DNA from: Methylomicrobium sp.
GTDB taxonomy: Bacteria > Pseudomonadota > Gammaproteobacteria > Methylococcales > Methylomonadaceae
Assembly (NCBI GenBank): GCA_007135635.1
Contig: SLIO01000496.1
Location: forward strand, 1 to 12,284
DNA length: 12,284 nucleotides
Reading direction: 5' to 3'
Each line of letters opens with the position of its first letter. The first letter of the stretch is position 1. The position numbers and the translations under genes were made by a program. This document shows positions 6,829 to 12,284 of this stretch, in pieces. The notes beneath the pieces were generated by a model. It ran no database searches and was not told the DNA's origin. It saw only the letters and a list, made by a program, of their open reading frames with translations.

Positions 6829-8346
6829 ATGAAAAAAGCTGAACAATTACCCTTTTCACTGGAGACGGAATCGGTTAGTTCATGGTTGAGCCCACTCAGC
6901 GAACTCGATGCGATATCATCCGGCATGAAACTTTATGCGGTTTTAAAAATTCTTTACCGCATCAGAATCGGCGACAGCGACCTGCTAGCAATACTCGATT
7001 TATTAAGCCCTTCGATCCTGCATGTTTCCGATAATCTTTACTCATCACTGGTGAGGGCCATTACTGTCGAAGATTCAGTTAATACCAAGTCTCGCAAGAT
7101 CGCAAGACTCGGAAGCCAACTTTTACGCAGCCATTCTCTCGCCTATTGTCATGCCGCAATCGATCAACCCTTGAGCCAAGACCGCAAGGCCCACGCCATT
7201 TACTCGGGGCTTCAATTGGCCGGTTTGACGATGCGGACGAACACATTGATTGCCGAACGCCAGTCGACGACGCTTTGGCAAAAAACGGCGGAACTCTATC
7301 GAATCGCCGCCGAAGAAGAATTACTTCATTTGACAATTTCGAGCAAGATTCAAGCATTTAAACCGCTTAAATCGGTTGCATCGGTGTTGCATCGCAATCT
7401 ATTGTTTGCGTTATTCGAGCCCTATCCCACCTCACCGGAATACATCTCCTGGTATTACAATCTCGCCGAAAAATCCACCGAACTGATCGATGTCGAGCAT
7501 ACTTTTGGGCCAACCAACACATTTTGCTGGGACACTTACGGTAATAAACCGAGAAAGATGCTTCCAAACGAGCCTGAAGGAACTGGGCTTATCTTCGACA
7601 TCGAAACCGTCTCCCGACATTTGCTAAAGATCGCTCCGAAAATCGAACCACATGACGGCTATTTTTTCAAGCTAAGACAAAAACTAAGCGGACATCAGGA
7701 AATACTCGACTCAATCATGTTATCGAAACCGAAGGCTCAATACTTTGCCATCGGCTTTAGCGCGATAAGCGAAAGTTTAAATCATCTGGAACGAATCTTG
7801 AAAATCAACCGCATAAGCGGTCAATCCGCCCCCTCTGCATCGATTCGCGACTTGGAGCTCACGCCATTGGATAGCGACTTCAAATCGATAAGCGTTCAGC
7901 ACGTGAATTTATCGCAACGACCGGGCAAAAATATCGTAACGGACCGGATTCATTTACAGCAGGCAAAAATTCCGAACTATTATCTAGGCCAGGCGAAACA
8001 AGACGGCATCGCTACCGGCCAACCGATACTCATCTATAACGAACAAACCAAACCGAAACTCGGCATCATTCGCGAATCGCTCAGCAACGCGTCGCCCTCT
8101 CGGCAGGTGCTCATTGAAACAATTCCCGGCGAGCCAAAATCCATTTCAGTTCAGATCCAGTCGAATCTCACCGAGGCCATTACGATCGAAATACCGAACC
8201 GGGACAGTTCCGCCTTTTTACCGCCCGGCAAATACTCAACCGGCGATAAACTCACACGCTCCGATCGTCCCGAAAGCCGGTATTTTCTGAAAAAACTCAT
8301 CGAAGAAAACGACTATTTCATGCATTATCAGCTCGCTTCCGATTAG
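6829..8346 (+). CDS. Uncharacterised 505-residue protein, possibly PilZ-related
   Basis: I do not recognise this protein with certainty. It has no signal peptide and no clear membrane segment, so it is probably cytoplasmic. Residues 16-150 are helical in pattern: a VSSWLSPLSELD opening, an LYAVLKILYRIR stretch and an LGSQLLRSHSLAYCHA stretch. This spacing resembles the N-terminal domain of some large PilZ proteins that bind cyclic di-GMP. The last 170 residues contain beta-rich segments, including KLGIIRESL (around residue 407), which recalls the LGVVRW strand of PilZ. The RxxxR and DxSxxG cyclic di-GMP signature is not evident, so any ligand binding is doubtful. The start has only a weak GAGA ribosome site 12 bases upstream. 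It follows epmB by 117 bases with no obvious terminator, and its 3' end overlaps the convergent nucleotidase gene by 29 bases. Confidence 0.85.
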   Translation: MKKAEQLPFSLETESVSSWLSPLSELDAISSGMKLYAVLKILYRIRIGDSDLLAILDLLSPSILHVSDNLYSSLVRAITVEDSVNTKSRKIARLGSQLLRSHSLAYCHAAIDQPLSQDRKAHAIYSGLQLAGLTMRTNTLIAERQSTTLWQKTAELYRIAAEEELLHLTISSKIQAFKPLKSVASVLHRNLLFALFEPYPTSPEYISWYYNLAEKSTELIDVEHTFGPTNTFCWDTYGNKPRKMLPNEPEGTGLIFDIETVSRHLLKIAPKIEPHDGYFFKLRQKLSGHQEILDSIMLSKPKAQYFAIGFSAISESLNHLERILKINRISGQSAPSASIRDLELTPLDSDFKSISVQHVNLSQRPGKNIVTDRIHLQQAKIPNYYLGQAKQDGIATGQPILIYNEQTKPKLGIIRESLSNASPSRQVLIETIPGEPKSISVQIQSNLTEAITIEIPNRDSSAFLPPGKYSTGDKLTRSDRPESRYFLKKLIEENDYFMHYQLASD

Positions 8347-9244
8347 CGACACCATGCGGCACGTGAGCAGAAGTAACATGCCGGGCCGCCGATTCGCAAT
8401 GACCTTGCTGATCGTCGAAAAAAATATCCGCACCGAAAGCATCTAAAAAAGGGCCTTTCTGCATGCCGCCTAAAAATAAAGCTTCATCGATTCTAATACC
8501 CCAAAGTCTGAGCGTCCTAACCACCCGCTCGTGAGCCGGAGCGCCGCGCGCGGTCACTAAAGCCGTGCGAATTGGCACGGCATCCGGGTCAAACTGAGCC
8601 TGGATACGATGCAATGTACTCAAAAACTCCTTAAAAGGACCGCCTGGCAATGGTTTTTTAGCTTGGCTACACTCGTTTTCGGTAAATGCGCTTAAACCGC
8701 GCTCCTGATAGATACGCTCGGAATCGTCCGAAAACAATACCGAATCGCCGTCGAAGGCAATTCTCAATTGATCATGAGATTTTTTCAGCGAAGAACCCGA
8801 CAATATCGTCGCGGCCGCATAACCGGCCGCCAAGGCGTTAGCGACATCGACCGCATTCGACGAAAGAAACAAATGCGCACCGAACGCCCGAATATATTCG
8901 TAAGGCGAAACGCCGCTGGTAAACGCCGCGCGGGAAATATCGAGTTTATGATGCGCGATCGAATTAAAAATTCTAAGTCCGGTATCGGCACTGTTGTGAG
9001 ACAACAAGATCACCTCGACAATCGGGCCGCTTTTGCTGATTGCGTTTAACGCCAGAAACTTTTTGACTAGTTCATAACCGAAACCGGGCTCCAGTATTTC
9101 ATCTTCATGCTCGATTTGGTAACGGCAAAAAGCCTCCTTACCTTCCGTTTCAAAAATTCGGTGCGACTCGTCCAAATTAAACAAAGCCCGGGATGAAACC
9201 GCAACAACCAGTTTTTGATGCTTGATCTCAATCGGCGCTGTCAT
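8318..9244 (-). CDS. Cytosolic 5'-nucleotidase, PF06189-type
   Basis: The 308-residue protein matches the bacterial relatives of cytosolic 5'-nucleotidase I, which remove phosphate from nucleoside monophosphates. Visible family features are VAVSSRALFNLDESHRIFE (residues 14-32), the stretch VILLSHNSADTGLRIFNSI (78-96), the HAD-type DxD in RIAFDGDSVLFSDD (D165 and D167), LVTARGAP (229-236) and FFDDQ (275-279), then the ending HVPHGVAN. Length and all blocks are complete, so the enzyme should be active. The substrate cannot be read from sequence. The start is ATG 9244 with only a weak upstream ribosome site. The last eight residues and stop lie inside the end of the convergent 505-residue gene. 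A 99-bp inverted repeat separates it from the next minus-strand gene upstream, so it probably has its own promoter. Confidence 0.9.
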   Translation of the reverse strand: MTAPIEIKHQKLVVAVSSRALFNLDESHRIFETEGKEAFCRYQIEHEDEILEPGFGYELVKKFLALNAISKSGPIVEVILLSHNSADTGLRIFNSIAHHKLDISRAAFTSGVSPYEYIRAFGAHLFLSSNAVDVANALAAGYAAATILSGSSLKKSHDQLRIAFDGDSVLFSDDSERIYQERGLSAFTENECSQAKKPLPGGPFKEFLSTLHRIQAQFDPDAVPIRTALVTARGAPAHERVVRTLRLWGIRIDEALFLGGMQKGPFLDAFGADIFFDDQQGHCESAARHVTSAHVPHGVANRKRADNA

Positions 9245-9297
9245 ACCATCGCCACTTAGGAACGAGCATGAAAGAACTTCGATAACTGTTGGAAGGG

Positions 9298-9396
9298 GGT
9301 TCGGTGGCTCGATTGACAGGTGTCGGCGGCAGGGATATCAGCCGTCAAGCCTACACGGACGTATTCACGGCGTCCTGTCAAGCGAGTCACCGAACC
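9298..9396. repeat. 99-bp inverted-repeat element
   Basis: The arms 9298-9320 and 9374-9396 are 23 bases each and are reverse complements at 21 of 23 positions; both begin GGTTCGGTG when read inward and end TTGACAGG. The 53-base centre holds a smaller stem, GGACG...CGTCC (9357-9375), and a degenerate GGCGGC-type hairpin at 9325-9345. There is no transposase frame. A plus-strand frame of 62 codons (9222-9410) crosses it but looks like nothing real. The structure fits a non-autonomous dispersed element between the nucleotidase and lipoprotein genes. I recall similar GTCGGCGGCAGGGAT-type repeats in methanotroph genomes, but this is memory, not a search. Confidence 0.7.
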
Positions 9397-9440
9397 GCCA
9401 AAATGCGTAATGCTTGTAGAAGTTATTTTGTACATATTCC

Positions 9441-9782
9441 TTATCTTTTACTGGTATTGAACGTATAGGATCGAACGGTACCGGTATTATCGAAACGAAT
9501 GACCAAATCCTCGGTTTCGGCAGGTCCGAATAAAGAATATCTATATTTACCATATGTCCAGGTATGCCGCCCGTCTTCCATTCCCATTCGCCAGGGCTGG
9601 CCGAACATTTCCCGTACTTGATTTTGAGTCGTCTCACCGATTTTGAGCTCAACCACCCGAGACGCGGCAAAATCCTTACCGACCGTAGCGCAACCGGAAA
9701 GCCCCGCGAAACTTATCGAACCGGTAAGCAAAATGAGACTTAAATTCACAGCCCGTAAAGAAGATAAACTAACATTATTCAT
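9441..9782 (-). CDS. Small BamE/SmpA/OmlA-like outer-membrane lipoprotein
   Basis: The protein has 113 residues with a lipoprotein signal: a hydrophobic stretch LSLILLTGSISFAG and lipobox LSGC with the lipidated cysteine at position 31. The residue after it is alanine, which favours the outer membrane. The mature part has the SmpA/OmlA pattern, VVELKIGETTQNQVREMFGQ followed by PWRMG, then WTYGKYRYSLFGP and the ending VIRFDNTGTVRSYTFN. True BamE is part of the outer-membrane protein assembly complex; this copy sits apart from the usual bamE neighbours (fur, recN), so it is called a family member, not BamE. The ATG at 9782 is chosen over the one at 9809 because AGGAT lies at a suitable distance upstream and the signal peptide then has normal length. 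Confidence 0.87.
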   Translation of the reverse strand: MNNVSLSSLRAVNLSLILLTGSISFAGLSGCATVGKDFAASRVVELKIGETTQNQVREMFGQPWRMGMEDGRHTWTYGKYRYSLFGPAETEDLVIRFDNTGTVRSYTFNTSKR

Positions 9783-9975
9783 AGCAATTGATCCTAGTCG
9801 ATTAAACAATTTGATAAAAACAGCATGGAAATACCATCATTCGACACTATTCCAGCGCAAAAGTCATATGTGTTGAATATTGAGCCATATTAGCTGTTTA
9901 CAAGAGATTTATGAATCTTATTTACACAATCCTCTGAAAACTTCAAATAGAAAATAAACGAAGGGCGAGAAAATT

Positions 9976-9995
9976 CGCCTAAAATGAATTAGGCG
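9976..9995. other. Short hairpin in the lipoprotein-slp intergenic region
   Basis: CGCCTAA and TTAGGCG form perfect 7-base arms around AATGAA and are followed by TTTAAAAAAA. The 263-base gap between the divergent genes (9783-10045) holds no reading frame worth calling. The hairpin is 50 bases before the slp ATG, so it may be an operator or leader structure for slp. It has no upstream gene to terminate on the plus strand, and on the minus strand no T-run follows it. Confidence 0.35.
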
Positions 9996-10045
9996 TTTAA
10001 AAAAAGGTCTTAAAAGAGTATCAATAAACACCGTAGGCCCAGACT

Positions 10046-10591
10046 ATGAAATGGATTATCCTCTTTTCCGCAGTCATCTTATCGGGATGTTCCAGCCTGC
10101 CCGTGGCGATACAGAACGCACCGGTGCCGGACATTCAATATGCCGAAACCATCGATCGTTTCGACACCTATAAAAATTACCGAGTTCGCTGGGGTGGTAC
10201 GATTATCCAAGTCGACAACGAAGAAAACCTTAGCCGGCTACAAATTCTTCATTACCCGTTGGACAGATTCGGTAGACCACAAACCGACAAAGAAACCTCG
10301 GGCCGATTCATCTTAGAAGCTCCCGAATTTTATGACCCTGCCGTTTACCGTAAAAATACCCAAATCACAGCCGCCGGCACACTGAAAGGCAGCGATACGC
10401 TTAAAATCGGCAACAAATCGCTGACCCTACCCGTCGTCGAAATCCAAACGGTTCATCGTTGGCCTGAACGCACTCAAAGGGATTGCCGCTGCGATTTCGG
10501 CGCAGGCTTTGGCTATGGACCTTATCCTTGGGGATTTTATCCCTATGGATCCTACCGCTTCCACCCTCGTTTTTTTTATCCGTGGTATTAG
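10046..10591 (+). CDS. slp: Slp-family outer-membrane lipoprotein
   Basis: The 181-residue protein starts with a short lipoprotein signal, MKWIILFSAVILSGCSS, with the lipid-bearing cysteine at position 15. The Slp core is clear: VRWGGTIIQVDNEENLSRLQ, then LDRFGRPQTDKETSGRFILE and DPAVYRKNTQITAAGTLKG. Slp proteins are outer-membrane lipoproteins induced in starvation or acid stress in enterobacteria; the role here is not known. After the core comes an unusual tail of about 35 residues that is rich in Gly, Pro, Tyr, Phe and Trp and contains a CRC pair, running to the C-terminal FFYPWY. That tail is longer and more aromatic than I expect for the family. Start ATG 10046 has only a weak ribosome site. 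The gene is monocistronic, divergent from the BamE-like gene, and is followed at once by a strong fold-back structure. Confidence 0.88.
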   Translation: MKWIILFSAVILSGCSSLPVAIQNAPVPDIQYAETIDRFDTYKNYRVRWGGTIIQVDNEENLSRLQILHYPLDRFGRPQTDKETSGRFILEAPEFYDPAVYRKNTQITAAGTLKGSDTLKIGNKSLTLPVVEIQTVHRWPERTQRDCRCDFGAGFGYGPYPWGFYPYGSYRFHPRFFYPWY

Positions 10592-10606
10592 GCGATTTCC
10601 GGCGAA

Positions 10607-10733
10607 AAACATACCCAACTAACTGGGCTTTTTGTCCATCTACTGCAAACCGGAAAGGGTTACATAGCGCAACTATGCGCCCCTTTCCGGTTTTTGTAGC
10701 TGAACAAAAATCCTGCGTTATTTGGGTATGTTT
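10607..10733. repeat. 127-bp fold-back element with nested inverted repeats
   Basis: The outer arms AAACATACCCAA (10607-10618) and TTGGGTATGTTT (10722-10733) are perfect 12-base complements, and the inner arms 10647-10659 and 10681-10693 are perfect 13-base complements. The two 28-base gaps between them also pair at about 19 positions with single-base shifts. The whole is therefore a long imperfect hairpin with 53-base arms (about 44 paired columns) around a 21-base loop. It lies between the convergent ends of slp and the transporter gene. It may be a MITE-like insertion, a bidirectional terminator, or both. No target-site duplication is obvious at its edges. Confidence 0.75.
10647..10695 (+). 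terminator. Probable intrinsic terminator of slp
   Basis: Arms AAACCGGAAAGGG and CCCTTTCCGGTTT (13 bases, perfect) enclose a 21-base loop that itself contains CATAG/CTATG. On the plus strand the stem is followed by T residues (GGTTTTTG), the form of a rho-independent terminator. It is 56 bases after the slp stop. On the minus strand the stem is not followed by a good T-run, so termination of the transporter transcript here is less sure. Confidence 0.6.
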
Positions 10734-10759
10734 ATTCTTGTCAATCGCCTTAATTCCAA

Positions 10760-12097
10760 TTATAGAACACACTCCCGGTCCGCCATCTCGGCGGCCGCAC
10801 GCCCGTTTGCCTCACTGACTTGTCGACTGAAATACAAAGCCGCGCCAAATAGTACGATGCAGAATAAGATCGCGCTTTTCAGCCCGACCAAAATCTGCAA
10901 CAAACCGATTGCCATTAAGCCGAACATGCCGGCCAACTTCATCGATAAACCCCAAAAACCGAAATACTCGGCGGAACGCGACAACGGCGAGAACAAACCG
11001 ATCAGAGTTCGAGTCGACGACTGGCAAGACCCCAGACTCAACCCCGCGACACTTCCAACGAATAAAAAAACATATTGTGCTTGCCAAGCGACATTAAACT
11101 GAGACTGCATCATTTCAGCAAACACAGGCGTCAGATAAATCATCGCGATGGCCGATATCCACAATATCAAAGTCAGCCGATAAGTAAACAACGCACCCAA
11201 CTTATCTTGTATGAAACCAAATGCCACCGCCCCTAACGCTGCGGTAATCTGCACAATAATGAACATCCAAGTTCTGACCTCCTCGTCCCAACCGATAATT
11301 TGCGCACCGTAGATGAATGCATACGTAATGATGATATAAATACCGCTCATCGCGAAAAAAATCGACACCAACATTACCGCTAGGTCGCGGTGATCCTTGA
11401 TATGTTCAACCGTATTTCGCACACGGCCGATACCGATACGAAAATATCCTGTTCTAGGTGGTAACGGACAAGGCACGCCACGCTCCTTAACCCATAAAAA
11501 AGTCGGAATCGCCGCGACTAAGAAAAATGCCGCTGCCCAAGGGCCTACCCAACGAATACTTTCAAAATTTTCGGCGCTAACTTCACCCAGCACAAGCAAT
11601 ACAAAAATCGCCGAAACCATCCCTCCGACATAACCAAGCGCCCAACCGAAACCGGAAATTTTGCCCAAATCGTCTGGCGGGCCGAGATCGGGTAAAAATG
11701 CCGCAATAAATGCTTCGCCGATTGAATATGCGAAATTAGAAATAATCAACAATAATACGCCCAACCACGCCAACCCCGGTTCGACAAAATAAAGCGCTGC
11801 AGTACTAAACACAGTCAATAAGTAACTGCCGAATAAAAAACGTTTCTTATTGGCAGTGTAATCCATAACTGCTCCTGCTATGGGCGAAAGGATCACGACG
11901 CCCAAATAACCGATCGCCAACGAAAGACTCCAAAGCAGATTGCCAAGCCGATAATCAGGGGCATCGCCGACGATCACTCGCGTAAATAAATCGCCGAAGA
12001 CGACCGTTACAATGAGCAAAGTATAAGCCTGATTTGCAAAATCGAACATCGCCCAACCGAATATTTCTTTATTCGACGCTCTAACACGTGGATTCAT
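10760..12097 (-). CDS. UMF1-type major facilitator transporter (Atg22-like)
   Basis: This 445-residue integral membrane protein shows about twelve hydrophobic segments. The N-terminal signature GWAMFDFANQAY (residues 14-25) is characteristic of the UMF1/Atg22-like branch of the major facilitator superfamily. The first inter-helix loop carries AGAVMDYTANKKRFLFG, the MFS motif-A position. The central loop after helix six holds LWVKERGVPCPLPPRTGYF, and the late segment STRTLIGLFSPLSRSAEYFG is also family-like. Atg22 exports amino acids from the yeast vacuole; bacterial substrates are mostly unknown, so none is given here. The start ATG 12097 has AGGA about nine bases upstream. The gene is convergent with slp and apparently transcribed alone from a -10 box near 12165. 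The frame is complete with no lesion. Confidence 0.92.
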   Translation of the reverse strand: MNPRVRASNKEIFGWAMFDFANQAYTLLIVTVVFGDLFTRVIVGDAPDYRLGNLLWSLSLAIGYLGVVILSPIAGAVMDYTANKKRFLFGSYLLTVFSTAALYFVEPGLAWLGVLLLIISNFAYSIGEAFIAAFLPDLGPPDDLGKISGFGWALGYVGGMVSAIFVLLVLGEVSAENFESIRWVGPWAAAFFLVAAIPTFLWVKERGVPCPLPPRTGYFRIGIGRVRNTVEHIKDHRDLAVMLVSIFFAMSGIYIIITYAFIYGAQIIGWDEEVRTWMFIIVQITAALGAVAFGFIQDKLGALFTYRLTLILWISAIAMIYLTPVFAEMMQSQFNVAWQAQYVFLFVGSVAGLSLGSCQSSTRTLIGLFSPLSRSAEYFGFWGLSMKLAGMFGLMAIGLLQILVGLKSAILFCIVLFGAALYFSRQVSEANGRAAAEMADRECVL

Positions 12098-12161
12098 TGC
12101 TTTATTCCTGACTTGAATTGAATGATTTTAAGAAATTCTGAGTGATTCCCGTAAAACCGAC

Positions 12162-12167
12162 ATTATA
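12162..12167 (-). promoter_or_regulatory. Probable -10 box of the transporter gene
   Basis: TATAAT occurs on the minus strand 64 bases upstream of the transporter ATG, within GGGTCTATAATG. The -35 region at 17 bases reads CAAATC, a poor match, so strength is uncertain. The rest of 12098-12284 is AT-rich with no gene. Confidence 0.45.
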
Positions 12168-12227
12168 GACCCGGAAAATAAATTGATTTGTAAGTATGCA
12201 TCGATACTTCATAAAAAATTTATTCAC

Positions 12228-12254
12228 CACGAAGACCATGAAGGAAATGAAGAG
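12228..12254. repeat. Short degenerate 9-base periodic repeat
   Basis: Three successive units CACGAAGAC, CATGAAGGA and AATGAAGAG share an A(C/T)GAAG core every nine bases; a fourth unit is weaker. It lies at the window edge in non-coding sequence, so its full length is unknown. Confidence 0.45.
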
Positions 12255-12284
12255 AAAGACAATAAAATCAAAAATTAATTCTTA

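Noticed and set aside
9222..9410. Plus-strand 62-codon frame as a small gene.
   Set aside because: Most of it lies in the inverted-repeat element, there is no ribosome site, and it begins inside the nucleotidase gene on the other strand.
10760..11102. Several plus-strand frames antisense to the transporter.
   Set aside because: They are shadows of a well-supported membrane protein frame and show no family features or ribosome sites.
1..12284. CRISPR array, tRNA or rRNA genes, complete insertion sequence.
   Set aside because: No regularly spaced repeats, cloverleaf-like sequence, rRNA segments or transposase frames were seen.

Overview
The window looks like chromosomal DNA of a gammaproteobacterium. 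The main reason is the complete EF-P beta-lysylation set (efp, epmA, epmB) next to an Slp-family lipoprotein and a BamE/SmpA-like lipoprotein. The moderate base composition and the intergenic fold-back elements remind me of Methylococcales-type methanotrophs, but that placement is from memory and could not be checked.

Region 1 (1-3792, all minus strand) is a type I restriction-modification operon in the order hsdM, antitoxin, toxin, hsdS, hsdR, starting from a -10 box near 3790. hsdM carries an in-frame TAA and a one-base deletion inside its SAM-binding motif. hsdS is split into three frames. The ParE/RelE-type toxin has a premature TAA. The antitoxin and the visible start of hsdR are open. 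The locus therefore appears to be decaying in place, and a toxin-antitoxin pair is embedded in the middle of it.

Region 2 (3793-6711) begins with about 250 bases holding two REP-like palindromes. It then has epmA and efp on the minus strand, overlapping by one base, and epmB diverging on the plus strand from a shared AT-rich promoter region. EpmB makes (R)-beta-lysine, EpmA attaches it to Lys34 of EF-P, and EF-P relieves ribosome stalling at proline runs.

Region 3 (6712-9244) holds a 505-residue protein of uncertain function (possibly an N-terminal helical domain plus a degenerate PilZ-like region) and a convergent cytosolic 5'-nucleotidase. Their 3' ends overlap by 29 bases.

Region 4 (9245-10759) holds a 99-bp inverted-repeat element, a small BamE/SmpA-like lipoprotein gene on the minus strand, a short hairpin in the intergenic space, the Slp-type lipoprotein gene on the plus strand, and a 127-bp fold-back element that probably ends slp transcription.

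Region 5 (10760-12284) holds a UMF1-type major facilitator transporter on the minus strand with a good -10 box, then a short 9-base periodic repeat at the window edge. No rRNA, tRNA, CRISPR array or complete insertion sequence was seen.
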